Assembly (NCBI RefSeq): GCF_040298565.1
Contig: NZ_JBEPAK010000023.1
Span: 1-42,490, forward strand
Reading direction: 5' to 3'
Source: Kitasatospora sp040298565
GTDB taxonomy: Bacteria; Actinomycetota; Actinomycetes; Streptomycetales; Streptomycetaceae
DNA length: 42,490 nucleotides
This document shows, one piece after another, positions 7,588 to 16,608 of the stretch. The notes under the pieces were generated by a model. The model saw nothing but the letters and a program-made list of their open reading frames with translations, had not been told where the DNA came from and made no database searches. How positions within the stretch are numbered: position 1 is the stretch's first letter; each line of letters opens with the position of its first letter. Position numbers and translations under genes: made by a program.

Positions 7588-9246
7588 ATGCCGACGCACC
7601 GCCCACCCGCGAAGAAGCCGCCCCTGAGCGCCAGGGTCATGAGACGGTCCATGCGGGGACTGCCGCCGAAGCTGCACGACATCGCCTACGAGCCCGGCCT
7701 CGCCGTGCCCGCTGCCGATGGCAGCCCTCTGCTGACCGACCACTACTTCCCCCTGGACGCCGGAGACTTCCCCACGCTCCTGATCCGCTCGCCCTACGGC
7801 CGGGGATTCCCCTGGGCACCGATGTACGGCGTCCTACTGGCCGAACAGGGCTTCCACGTCGTTCTCCAGAGCTGCCGTGGCACCGGTGGCTCCGGCGGAG
7901 AGTTCGACCTGTGGCGCAACGAGGCCGCCGACGGCCAGGCCACCGTCGCCTGGCTTCGTCAACAGCCCTGGTTCTCCGGCGTTCTGGGGACCATCGGCTC
8001 CAGCTACCTCGCCTACGTCCAGTGGGCTCTCGCCCTGGACCCGCCCCCGGAGCTGCGCGCGATGGCGGTCCAGATCGGCATGCACGATCCCCACCGCTTC
8101 TTCTACCGCGGCGGCGCGTTCTCCCTGGAGGATGCACTCGTCGTCGCCGTCGGCCTCACCACCCAGCACCGGGGCATACCGAGCTTCCTGCGGGCGACCC
8201 TGCGGCTGCAGCGTCACCTGCGGAAGGTGCCGGGAGGCCGCCCCGTCCTCGAGGCGTACCGGGCCGCGCTGGGCGGACCGGTACCGTTCCTCGAAGAGGC
8301 GATGGCGCACCCCGATCCCGGGGATGCCCACTGGCACGGGGCGGACGCGGGGCCCGCAGCCGAAGGACTGACCGTGCCGACCAGCCTGATCGGCGGCTGG
8401 CACGACGTGAACCTCGACCAGACCCTGCAGCAGTACGGGCGGCTGCGGCGGGCCGGCTGTGAAACGTCGCTGCTCGTCGGCCCGTGGTCCCACCAGTCGG
8501 CACTCCAGCAAGGCTGGCCCGAGGTCTTCGCCGAGAGCCTTGCCTGGCTGCGGGCCCACCTGTGCGGTGACCCGTCCGGCCTGCGACCGACCGGAGTTCG
8601 GGTCCACCTCGGAGGCCGGGGGTCCTGGCGGGACCTACTCGACTGGCCGCCGGCCCGTCGGGGCCAGTACTGGTACGTCGGCACCGGGAGCACCCTGGTC
8701 TCCCGCGCTCCCGAGGCCACGACGGAGCCGCTGTCCTTCCGCTACGACCCGGCCGATCCGACTCCCTCCCTCGGCGGCGCCCTGGTCGGCGGCAGAGCCG
8801 CTCAGAGGGACAACCGGCCTCTGGAGGCGCGGCAGGACGTGCTGACCTTCACCACGGAACCGCTGACCACACCCGTCGACGTCCTCGGGCCGGTCAGTTC
8901 GGTCCTGCAGGTCAGTACGGACACCGGTCACGCCGACGTCTTCGTGCGGCTCTGCGACGTCGACCCGCAGAACCGCTCGACCAACGTCTGCGACGGACTG
9001 CAGAGACTCCAAGCTGCCGATACCCCGATCACCGTCACGGTGGAAATGAGCTCTACCGCCTACCGCTTCCTCCCCGGACACCGGATCCGTCTACAGATCA
9101 GCGGTGGAGCGCACCCGCGCTTCACTCGCAACACCGGAACCGGCGAGTCCTGGGCGACGACCACCCGCCTCGCACCGGTACGGATATCGCTCCATCACCC
9201 CTCGATGCTCGTGCTCCCCGCTCCGGACAAGGCCGAAGGCGAATAG
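7588..9246 (+). CDS. CocE/NonD family alpha/beta-hydrolase
   Basis: A 552-residue hydrolase of the CocE/X-Pro dipeptidyl-peptidase family, which cleaves esters or amides. The nucleophile is Ser139 in GTIGSSYLAY; the oxyanion-side Tyr is in IRSPYGRG (about residue 70); the acid is the Asp in GGWHDVN and the base the His in GPWSHQS. After about residue 360 comes the jelly-roll C-terminal domain (PLTTPVDVLGPVSS, LPGHRIRLQISGGAHPRF). No signal peptide, so probably cytoplasmic. ATG 7588 has GAGG 10 nt upstream; GTG codons at 7546 and 7585 are alternatives. It is divergent from its likely TetR repressor. Substrate unknown; in streptomycetes the family includes acylpeptide and ester hydrolases. Confidence 0.9.
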   Translation: MPTHRPPAKKPPLSARVMRRSMRGLPPKLHDIAYEPGLAVPAADGSPLLTDHYFPLDAGDFPTLLIRSPYGRGFPWAPMYGVLLAEQGFHVVLQSCRGTGGSGGEFDLWRNEAADGQATVAWLRQQPWFSGVLGTIGSSYLAYVQWALALDPPPELRAMAVQIGMHDPHRFFYRGGAFSLEDALVVAVGLTTQHRGIPSFLRATLRLQRHLRKVPGGRPVLEAYRAALGGPVPFLEEAMAHPDPGDAHWHGADAGPAAEGLTVPTSLIGGWHDVNLDQTLQQYGRLRRAGCETSLLVGPWSHQSALQQGWPEVFAESLAWLRAHLCGDPSGLRPTGVRVHLGGRGSWRDLLDWPPARRGQYWYVGTGSTLVSRAPEATTEPLSFRYDPADPTPSLGGALVGGRAAQRDNRPLEARQDVLTFTTEPLTTPVDVLGPVSSVLQVSTDTGHADVFVRLCDVDPQNRSTNVCDGLQRLQAADTPITVTVEMSSTAYRFLPGHRIRLQISGGAHPRFTRNTGTGESWATTTRLAPVRISLHHPSMLVLPAPDKAEGE

Positions 9247-9372
9247 GGAGTGTCTTTGCGTTCACCGGCTCGTTTGCCAGGTCGTGAGAGGGACACCGGA
9301 CATATCCGATGAGGCCTGATCGGTGATCGGTCCGCCGCCTCCGGCGGCGGGGCGGCCAGGGGCCATGGGTGC

Positions 9373-9480
9373 GACCAGCGCCAGGTGGTCGGGGCGATCG
9401 GGTACGCGCACCGCGTCGGGCCCCGTGGCGGGACCTGCCCGAGCACTCCGACCCGTGGAAGACCGCCCACGGCCGCGGTA
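9373..9480 (+). pseudogene. Remnant of an IS5-family transposase N-terminus
   Basis: Two frames together spell the start of an IS5-type transposase (the DUF4096-like region): RQVVGAIGYAHR in one frame, then APWRDLPEHSDPWKTAHGR in another, with a shift near 9415-9424. The known family motif is H-R-x-V-V-x-x-I-L-x-x-x-R-T-G-A-P-W-R-D-L-P...G-P-W-K-T. The catalytic DDE part is absent, so this is a dead fragment. It marks an old insertion between the hydrolase and stress-protein genes. Confidence 0.65.
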
Positions 9481-9688
9481 CGCACCGGTCGCGGCGCGAC
9501 CGGTGGCCGGCTGGATGTTCGCGGAGTACCGGGCTCCCGGCGGCCGGGCGGTTTACTGCCGTCCCGCACCGAACGCGTGAGTCGATCGGGAGGTCAAGAG
9601 CGCGTTAACCGGGCGGTGCTGGGCGTAGGGAAAACGTCAACGGGACTGCTCGCCACCTTCCCTCGGAGTCTTATGGATCCCAGGGACC

Positions 9689-9737
9689 GTCGGAGATCTG
9701 GCGGCAGATTCACCAGTCTGGCCGCCATTTCTCCGAC
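9689..9737 (+). promoter_or_regulatory. Long two-part hairpin upstream of the universal stress gene
   Basis: GTCGGAGA (9689-9696) pairs perfectly with TCTCCGAC (9730-9737). After a 2x2 internal loop, TGGCGGCAGA (9699-9708) pairs with 9717-9727 with a single bulged G; the loop is TTCACCAG. It ends 44 nt before the start codon, so in RNA it would be a stable element in the 5-prime leader; in DNA it is an inverted repeat. There is no U-tract, so it is not a typical terminator. Confidence 0.65.
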
Positions 9738-9781
9738 GAATCCAAGAAACAGCAGCAGGTCAACGCGAAGGAAGCAGCACC

Positions 9782-10285
9782 ATGGCCGAGGACACCCGGA
9801 TCGTCGTCGGAGTCAGCGGATCGGCCGGCAACCAGGCCGCCCTGCACCGCGCCGTGCAGGAGGCCCGCCTGCGGAACGCCGTACTCGTCCCGGTGATGGC
9901 CTGGATCCCGGTCGGCGGCGAGGCCGCCTACCGCACCGCGCCGTGCCCGTCGCTGGCGGAGCTCTGGGCGAAGGCGGCCCAGGACCGGCTCGACGCCGCC
10001 CTCGCCCTGGCCTTCGGTGGGTACCCGGCGGATGTCCGCGCCGAGCCCGTGGTGATGCGGGGCGAGACCGGTCCGGTGCTCGTCCAGGTCGCGGACCGAC
10101 CGGGTGACCTGCTCGTGGTGGGCACCGGCCGGCGCAGCCCGCTGCGCACCCTCCTCCAGCACGGCTCCGTGAGCCGCTACTGCCTGGCGCACGCCGCCTG
10201 CACCGTGGTGGCGGTTCCGCCGACCGCCACGGTGGACAACGGCGCGGCGAGCGACGGCCGTCGCGCCCGCCTCGCGGCCGTCTGA
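9782..10285 (+). CDS. Universal stress protein (UspA family)
   Basis: A 167-residue single-domain Usp protein. The N-terminal strand IVVGVSGSAGNQAALHRAV and the C-terminal nucleotide loop G-T-G-x9-H-G-S-V-S-R-Y (GTGRRSPLRTLLQHGS) match the ATP-binding G2XG9XGS type, so it probably binds ATP. The protein ends with a short Ala/Arg tail after VVAVPP. Such proteins respond to starvation, low oxygen or redox stress. The ATG is preceded by GAAGGAAG. The upstream leader contains the strong hairpin at 9689-9737, and a terminator-like stem follows at 10356-10405, so it is probably monocistronic. Confidence 0.9.
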   Translation: MAEDTRIVVGVSGSAGNQAALHRAVQEARLRNAVLVPVMAWIPVGGEAAYRTAPCPSLAELWAKAAQDRLDAALALAFGGYPADVRAEPVVMRGETGPVLVQVADRPGDLLVVGTGRRSPLRTLLQHGSVSRYCLAHAACTVVAVPPTATVDNGAASDGRRARLAAV

Positions 10286-10355
10286 CGTGGGACCAGGCCT
10301 GCTCGGCCGCAGGACCGGGCGCGAGTTCCACGCGCCCACCGTGGTCTGAGGCGGA

Positions 10356-10405
10356 CGCCCCGCTGGTACCGAACCCCGCGACACGGGCCCGGCACCAGCG
10401 GGGCG
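10356..10405 (+). terminator. Terminator-like hairpin after the Usp gene
   Basis: CGCCCCGCTGGT (10356-10367) pairs perfectly with ACCAGCGGGGCG (10394-10405) over 12 bp, with a 26-nt GC-rich loop. No U-tract, as is common in streptomycetes. Confidence 0.6.
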
Positions 10406-10481
10406 CCGCGCTTCCCGCGAGCGGGCGGGCGCAGAGGCAGAAGGTGATCCACGCCCGCCTTGCCGATCCCACACCGGTGGG

Positions 10482-10662
10482 TCAGCCGGCGAGCTCCTCC
10501 CGCAGGCGGCGGGCGGCGGCGAGCAGCTTGTCCCGGTAGGCCCGGGTCTCCGGCCCCGTGCCGGGTGGCCAGGTAGCCGGTGAGCTGTTCGGCGAAGTAC
10601 TGGACCATGTCGTTCTGCTCGGGCTCGCCATGCACCAGGACGTCCAGGCCGGCCTTCTCCTG
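10482..10662 (-). pseudogene. metE: Remnant of cobalamin-independent methionine synthase
   Basis: Read on the minus strand, 10662-10561 encodes QEKAGLDVLVHGEPEQND followed by MVQYFAEQLTGYLATR, which closely matches the strongly conserved MetE segment around LDVLVHGE-x-x-R-N-D-M-V-x-Y-F. It is open only for this segment; a change of frame then gives PETRAYRDKLLAAARRLREE ending in a TGA at 10482-10484, which could be a decayed C-terminus. More than 600 residues of the enzyme are missing, including the zinc-binding C-terminal half. It is non-functional. Confidence 0.7.
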
Positions 10663-10727
10663 CGAGCCGGTAGCCCGACTCGACAATGCCTGTTGCCCGT
10701 CCCGCTTCAGCTCCAGGCTACGGCGTC

Positions 10728-10780
10728 GCCGGGCAGGCGGAAGGCGGTGCCGGCCAGGCAGAAGGCGGTGCCGGCCAGGC
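10728..10780 (+). repeat. 21-bp tandem repeat, about 2.5 copies
   Basis: Units at 10728-10748 and 10749-10769 differ at two positions (GCCGGSCAGGC then RGAAGGCGGT); a partial third follows at 10770-10780. It lies in the decayed region next to the metE remnant. Confidence 0.75.
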
Positions 10781-10922
10781 GAGCGCGACGGCAACCGGCA
10801 GATGCAAGGGCGGCACCGGGCCTCCGTCGTCTCCATCCGGGTGCCCGGGCCGACGTCCAGGAACCATGCGAACGCGTCCGGAGCGGCGTCGCGTCGGCCG
10901 CCCGGCCCCTGTGGCTCGTCGT

Positions 10923-11900
10923 TCACACCGGGTCGGCCGCGGGGGCGGGGCGGAAGGTGCGGCGGTACGCCTGGGGGGTGACGCCGGCGGTGGTGCGGAG
11001 GTGGCGGCGCAGGGAGGCGCCGGTGCCGAGGCCGGTACGGTCGGCGATGAGGCCGACGGGCCAGTCGGTGGTCTCCAGGTAGTGGCGCGCCAGGTCGACG
11101 CGCTGGCGGACCAGCCACTGGGCCGGGGTGGTGCCGGTCTCGTCGCGGAAGCGGCGCGTGAAGGTGCGCACGCTCATGTTCGCGTGGGCGGCCAGGTCGG
11201 CCAGGGTGAGGGGTTCGGCGAGGCGTTCCACGGCCCATGCCTGGGTGGGGGCGGTGCCGGGGGCTGTCGGGTCGGGGACGGGGCGTTGGATGTACTGAGC
11301 CTGCCCGCCGTCCCGCCAGGGCGGTACCACGCAGGAACGGGCGACGTCGTTGGCGATCCGGCTGCCGTGGTCGCGGCGGACGAGGTGCAGGCACAGGTCG
11401 ATCCCGGCGGCGACACCGGCGGAGGTGAGGATGTCGCCGTCGTCGACGAACAGCACACCGGGGTCGATGCGGATGGTGGTGAACATCCGTTGCAGGCGCT
11501 CCGCTTCGCGCCAGTGCGTGGTGGCGGGGCGGTGGTCGAGCAGCCCTGCGGCGGCCAGGACGTAGGCGGCGGTGCAGATGCCCACGATCCGGGTGCCGGG
11601 GCGGATGGCGGCCAGGGCCTCGCGCAGTGCGGCGGGCAGGCGGCCCTCGTCGCGGATGGGGCCGAGGGTGTGGGAGGGCGGGATGACGACGGTGTCGACG
11701 TCCGCCAGCAAGGAGGCGTCACGGCTGACGGTGAGGCCGTAGTCGGCCTCGGTCCGTACCGGCCCGCCGTCGAGGCTGCACGTGGTCACGGTGTAGAGCC
11801 GGTTGCCGGCCCCGTCGCGGGCGGCGCCGAAGATGCGGGCGGGGATGCCGAGCTCGAAGGGGACGACGCCGTCCAGTGCCAGAACGCCCACGTGGTGCAT
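10923..11900 (-). CDS. GlxA family transcriptional regulator (DJ-1/PfpI plus AraC HTH)
   Basis: A 325-residue regulator. Residues 1 to about 170 are a DJ-1/PfpI-like domain with a Cys at position 109 in the elbow IVGICTAAYVLAAAG and the family's typical ATTHWREAE. Residues about 225-315 are two AraC-type helix-turn-helix motifs: LTLADLAAHANMSVRTFTRRFRDETG and the later VGLIADRTGLGTGASLRRHLRT. It probably binds a small metabolite and controls the divergent oxidoreductase gene across the 126-bp gap. ATG at 11900 begins directly with the first DJ-1 strand. The family is abundant in streptomycetes and includes repressors and activators; the ligand is not predictable. Confidence 0.9.
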   Translation of the reverse strand: MHHVGVLALDGVVPFELGIPARIFGAARDGAGNRLYTVTTCSLDGGPVRTEADYGLTVSRDASLLADVDTVVIPPSHTLGPIRDEGRLPAALREALAAIRPGTRIVGICTAAYVLAAAGLLDHRPATTHWREAERLQRMFTTIRIDPGVLFVDDGDILTSAGVAAGIDLCLHLVRRDHGSRIANDVARSCVVPPWRDGGQAQYIQRPVPDPTAPGTAPTQAWAVERLAEPLTLADLAAHANMSVRTFTRRFRDETGTTPAQWLVRQRVDLARHYLETTDWPVGLIADRTGLGTGASLRRHLRTTAGVTPQAYRRTFRPAPAADPV

Positions 11901-12026
11901 GGCCAGATCTTTTCAGGCCGTGGCCGTCACGCCGCTACCGGGGGCTCCCGGGGCGCGGCAGTCTGAGGGCGCGTCCGGGCGACCGGGCGCAACCTCAGGA
12001 AGCACACCCGGAAAGAGAACGCCGTC

Positions 12027-12995
12027 ATGTCCCGAACCGCCACTGCCCCCACCATGCGCGCCGTCTCGCAGGACACCGCCGGAGCCCCGGACGTCCTCAA
12101 GGTGGTCGAGCGCCGGCGCCCGGAGCCGGGCCGCGGCGAGATCCTGGTCCGGGTGCACGCGGCGGGTGTGAACCCGGCCGACTGGAAGACCCGGCAGCGG
12201 GGGGTGTTCGCCGACGGGACACCGCTGCCCTTCGTCCTGGGGTTCGACGTCTCCGGGGTGGTCGAGGCGGCCGGCGACGGTGTCACCCTGTTCCAGCCGG
12301 GCGACGAGGTGTTCGGGATGCCGCGCTTCCCGCACCCGGCCGGCGCCTACGCCCAGTACGTCACCGCCCCGGCACGCCACTTCGCCCCTCGCCCCCGGGG
12401 CCTGACCCACATCGAGTCGGGCGCCCTTCCCCTGGCCTCGCTCACCGCCTGGCAGGCCCTCGTCGACACCGCCGGCGTCCGGCCCGGCCAGCGCGTCCTG
12501 GTCCACGCAGCCGCGGGCGGCGTCGGCCACCTGGCCGTCCAGATCGCCAAGGCACGCGGCGCGCATGTGATCGGCACCGCCAGCGCCGCCAAGCACGACC
12601 TGCTGCGCTCCCTGGGCGCCGACGAACTCGTCGACTACCGCACCCAGGACTTCGCCGAGACCGTCCGCGACGTCGACATCGTCCTGGACACCCTCGGCGG
12701 CGCCGACCGGGTCCGCTCCCTCCGCACCCTGCGCCGGGGCGGACGGTTGGTCACGATCCTGCCGTTGGACGATGCGTTCCCCCACGAGGAGGCCGAGGCG
12801 GCCGGGGTGCGGGCGGAGTTCATGCTCGTCGAGCCCGACCGGCAGGGCCTGCGTGAGATCACCGCACTGGTCGAGGACGGACGCCTGCGGGTAATCGCCG
12901 ACGCCGTCTTCCCGCTGGAGGAGGCCGCCGCCGCCCACGCGCTGGGCGAGGCCGGCCGCACCACCGGGAAGATCGTCCTTTCCGTCACCTCGTGA
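12027..12995 (+). CDS. NADP-dependent quinone oxidoreductase-like alcohol dehydrogenase (MDR)
   Basis: A 322-residue medium-chain dehydrogenase/reductase without the structural-zinc cysteines, hence of the quinone-reductase type. The N-terminal GroES-like domain shows AAGVNPADWKTRQ and FVLGFDVSGVVEAAG; the Rossmann motif is AAAGGVGHLAVQIAKARGA near residues 160-178, with T/A-S-A-A-K-H after it suggesting NADPH. It ends TGKIVLSV as the family does. It would reduce quinones or enones. Start ATG 12027 follows a GGAAAGAGA purine tract. It is divergent from the GlxA regulator, its probable controller. Confidence 0.9.
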   Translation: MSRTATAPTMRAVSQDTAGAPDVLKVVERRRPEPGRGEILVRVHAAGVNPADWKTRQRGVFADGTPLPFVLGFDVSGVVEAAGDGVTLFQPGDEVFGMPRFPHPAGAYAQYVTAPARHFAPRPRGLTHIESGALPLASLTAWQALVDTAGVRPGQRVLVHAAAGGVGHLAVQIAKARGAHVIGTASAAKHDLLRSLGADELVDYRTQDFAETVRDVDIVLDTLGGADRVRSLRTLRRGGRLVTILPLDDAFPHEEAEAAGVRAEFMLVEPDRQGLREITALVEDGRLRVIADAVFPLEEAAAAHALGEAGRTTGKIVLSVTS

Positions 12996-13043
12996 CCGGC
13001 CGTCATCGCCTCCCCCGCGCACGTCACGTGCGGGTCCCGCAGC

Positions 13044-13070
13044 GCCGGCAGCACCGGCAGCACCGGCAGG
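13044..13070 (+). repeat. 9-bp tandem repeat, three units
   Basis: GCCGGCAGC, ACCGGCAGC and ACCGGCAGG follow each other in the space between the convergent oxidoreductase and TetR genes. Otherwise this 215-bp gap holds only the 24-bp duplication at 13177. Confidence 0.7.
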
Positions 13071-13176
13071 GCCGAGCCCACCATGCCGTTGAGCCGCCCG
13101 TGTCATGAGCTCCCTGTGTCGACGGGCGCCGCAAGTGGTAGGTGATGTGCCACGTCGAGGCGACCGCTCGCGATCG

Positions 13177-13224
13177 AGCGGCCGCGCTACCGCGGGTCGG
13201 AGCGGCCGCGCTACCGCGGGTCGG
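13177..13224 (+). repeat. Perfect 24-bp tandem duplication at the end of a tetR gene
   Basis: The unit beginning AGCGGCCGCGC and ending GCGGGTCGG occurs twice without mismatch (13177-13200, 13201-13224). The right copy contains the last codons and TAG stop (13211-13213) of the minus-strand TetR gene; the left copy is a duplicate just past the stop. Confidence 0.9.
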
Positions 13225-13804
13225 GGCGGTCGGCGGGTGCTCGGAGGGCATCCAGGAGCAGGTCGAGGTAGCGGCGCCAGTGGGTCTCGCTGCGGCCGGG
13301 GGTCACGGCGACGCTGGCCATCCGCAGGATGACGGGCAGGTCGTCCGGGGTGAGGTCGGTGCGCATCCGCCCGGCCTGCTGGCACCGTTCCAGCAGCCGG
13401 CGGAGCGTCTCGAAGAGCCGGAGGCCGGAGCTCTGCATCAGGGCGCCCTTCCGGCGCAGTGCCTCGAGCGAGTCCTGTTCGACGGACCACATGCGCATGG
13501 CGGCGGCCACCACGTCGACGAAGGCGGCCCAGGGGTCGGGGTGGTCGGCCGCGGCGGTGAGGGCGGGGTCGAGCTCCTCCTGGAAGCGCTGTTCCCAGAT
13601 CGCGACGAGCAGGTCGTCGCGGCTGGGGAAGCGGCGGTAGAGCGTGGCAGGGGCGACGCCGGCGCGCTTGGCGATGTCCTCGAGCGGGGTCTCCAGGCCG
13701 TCTTCGGCGAACGCGGCGCGGGCGGCGGTGAGGATGCGCTGCTGGTTGCGCAGCGCGTCGGCGCGCAGGGGGCGCGGGCCGGGGTCGGGATTCGAGGAGG
13801 TCAT
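13211..13804 (-). CDS. TetR/AcrR family repressor next to an FAD monooxygenase
   Basis: A 197-residue TetR protein. The HTH lies at residues about 22-66: QRILTAARAAFAEDGLETPLEDIAKRAGVAPATLYRRFPSRDDLLVA. The C-terminal part (residues about 85-190) is the usual helical ligand domain. Start ATG 13804. Its gene is divergent from the FAD monooxygenase gene, and two 22-bp inverted repeats fill the gap, so it very probably represses the monooxygenase and itself. The stop codon lies within the right half of a perfect 24-bp tandem duplication. Confidence 0.9.
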   Translation of the reverse strand: MTSSNPDPGPRPLRADALRNQQRILTAARAAFAEDGLETPLEDIAKRAGVAPATLYRRFPSRDDLLVAIWEQRFQEELDPALTAAADHPDPWAAFVDVVAAAMRMWSVEQDSLEALRRKGALMQSSGLRLFETLRRLLERCQQAGRMRTDLTPDDLPVILRMASVAVTPGRSETHWRRYLDLLLDALRAPADRPDPR

Positions 13805-13820
13805 GGCCCGATCCTACGAC

Positions 13821-13842
13821 AAGTGAGAGCTTGCATTCACTT
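13821..13842. promoter_or_regulatory. TetR operator, site 1
   Basis: AAGTGA, a 10-nt centre (GAGCTTGCAT) and TCACTT. Imperfect 22-bp palindrome, 16 nt from the TetR start codon. Confidence 0.75.
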
Positions 13843-13857
13843 CACTGATGCCCTAGA

Positions 13858-13879
13858 AAGTGAGAGCAAGCTTTCACTT
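13858..13879. promoter_or_regulatory. TetR operator, site 2
   Basis: Same plan as site 1: AAGTGA, a 10-nt centre (GAGCAAGCTT) and TCACTT. Its centre is 37 bp from that of site 1, about three and a half helical turns. It lies about 75 nt before the monooxygenase start. Confidence 0.75.
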
Positions 13880-13952
13880 GTTGATCCGGTCCGGTCGTTC
13901 CCGGGCGGATCAGCCATGCGGCGCAGTCATGCGCGAAGAGATGGGGAAGACC

Positions 13953-15455
<1,503 letters not shown>

Positions 15456-15484
15456 ACCCGACGGAACCCGACGGGACCCGCCCC

Positions 15485-15513
15485 GCAACGGGCCTGCGCA
15501 CCAGGCCCGTTGC
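15485..15513 (+). terminator. Terminator hairpin after the monooxygenase
   Basis: GCAACGGGCCTG pairs perfectly with CAGGCCCGTTGC over 12 bp, with a 5-nt loop (CGCAC), 29 nt after the stop codon. Confidence 0.75.
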
Positions 15514-15654
15514 CCGCTCCCAGGCAAGAGCCCCCGCGGACGAGGAGGTGAGGGCACCAGCGAGTCGGCGTCCCGCCGCCCCATCAGGGCCTTCCCGCTG
15601 GGTGACGAGCGCCTCGCTCCGCTTCTGCCTAAGGGCTGTCCCGTAAAGATCTCG

Positions 15655-15994
15655 AAGCCACCTCGCGCATGGTGGCGGCCTCCTTGCAGCAGCTCTTGCA
15701 GAACCGTCTGCGGGCTTGAGCGCGAGCAGGGGGCCGACGTGGCTGATGATGCGGTTGGCTGCGGACTTCGAGACGCCGAACGGTGGTGCGAGCTGCCGTA
15801 ACGTCACGTTGGTGCGCCAGGTAGACCGTGCCCAACAGCACCCGGTCCCCCAGCGGCAGGCTCCGCGGCCGGCCACTGCGGACCGCGTCAGCTCCTTCAC
15901 GCCGCAACCGTGTCACCAACGTGCTGCACAGCGAGGGCTCAGCGCGGTGAACGGGGCGATCCAGGAAGGCTCCGACGCCGTCATCGGACCGGAC
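15655..15994 (-). pseudogene. Broken IS5-type transposase (HTH region only)
   Basis: On the minus strand one frame gives a GRPRSLPLGDRVLLGTVYLAH segment; the adjacent frame continues RTNVTLRQLAPPFGVSKSAA and NRIISHVGPLLALKP; then the first frame resumes with ARRRFCKSC. Together they match the HTH region of streptomycete IS5-group transposases (LPLxDRVLLVAxYxRTNLTLRQLAPLFGVSKSAADRIIxHLGPLLALxP). At least two frameshifts and complete loss of the catalytic DDE domain make it inactive. The left inverted repeat follows directly where the catalytic part should be, so there was an internal deletion. Confidence 0.75.
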
Positions 15995-16038
15995 GCCGCA
16001 AGATCTCTTCACGGGCCGCAGTGCCGGTCTGCGGGCAG

Positions 16039-16608
16039 TCAGGAAGGACGTCGCTGCGGTTCCACAGCCCTGAGCAGGCACTCGCGGTCATCCATGCTGA
16101 TCAGTCCGTCCGGAAGGGTCTCGTCCTCCAGCAACGCGCGCAGGGCGGAAGCGTGTGCGGCGAAGGCGGCCCTGCACCACTCGCGTTCCGGGTGATCGGA
16201 TTCGTTGCCGAACAGCAGCACCTGGCGTTCATCGTCGGCGTCGACGGGCGAAGACAGTTCCGCGGCGACGACCAGGAAGTCGACCAATCCGGACCGCACC
16301 GCGGTGTCAGGGACGGCTGCCAGGCGGATCAGGAAGGGCAGAACGGCCGGCATCACAGCGCTCACGTGCAAGACACTGTTCATCAGGACGTTCCCCAGCA
16401 CGGACAGAGCCGCAGGGCCGGCTGCCTCATCCAGGAGACCGCGGAGCAGGGCCGGGATCCCGGCAGGGCACCCGGGAATCTGCGACCAGTCGACGTCAGC
16501 GCAACCCAGCAGCGCGGGGTGGTCGCATGCAGCGTGCTCCATCTGCGGATATTCGCGGAGGAACCGAGCAACGGCAGCCTCTTTCACCGCTGCAGCCATC
16601 ACACACAT
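16039..16608 (-). CDS. Small HEAT-like protein, paralogue of the 5385-6767 product
   Basis: A 189-residue protein with alpha-helical segments, including IPALLRGLLDEAAGPAALS and MPAVLPFLIRLAAVPD. These align with VPALLRQCAG and ALPFLVRLAASPD in the protein at 5385, with DW conserved upstream, so both share an N-terminal domain. It is much shorter than that relative and ends in a polar tail. The start ATG 16608 has a GGGGTGG site 5 nt upstream; an open frame continues to 16746 but without a start signal. It lies inside the inverted-repeat-bounded segment, directly upstream of a dead transposase on the same strand. Function unknown; related streptomycete proteins are sometimes immunity-like, which is only a guess here. 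Confidence 0.65.
   Translation of the reverse strand: MCVMAAAVKEAAVARFLREYPQMEHAACDHPALLGCADVDWSQIPGCPAGIPALLRGLLDEAAGPAALSVLGNVLMNSVLHVSAVMPAVLPFLIRLAAVPDTAVRSGLVDFLVVAAELSSPVDADDERQVLLFGNESDHPEREWCRAAFAAHASALRALLEDETLPDGLISMDDRECLLRAVEPQRRPS

Larger units (their letters stand above)
9247..9781. other. Intergenic region with IS5-type remnant and a large hairpin
   Basis: Contains a short GC hairpin at 9332-9350 (CCGCCGCC, 3-nt loop) after the hydrolase gene, the transposase remnant at 9373-9480 and the strong hairpin at 9689-9737 before the universal stress gene. No intact gene was found. Confidence 0.6.
10286..10922. other. Gene-poor region with a terminator, metE-like remnant and repeats
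   Basis: Between the Usp gene and the GlxA-type gene there is no intact coding sequence. It contains the hairpin at 10356-10405, the degenerate metE-like fragment at 10482-10662 on the minus strand and the 21-bp tandem repeat at 10728-10780. The longer open frames covering this stretch do not respect any family. Confidence 0.6.

Noticed and set aside
10177..11394. A 405-residue minus-strand frame and a 426-residue plus-strand frame over the GlxA gene
   Set aside because: Both have low-complexity composition and overlap well-supported genes in other frames.
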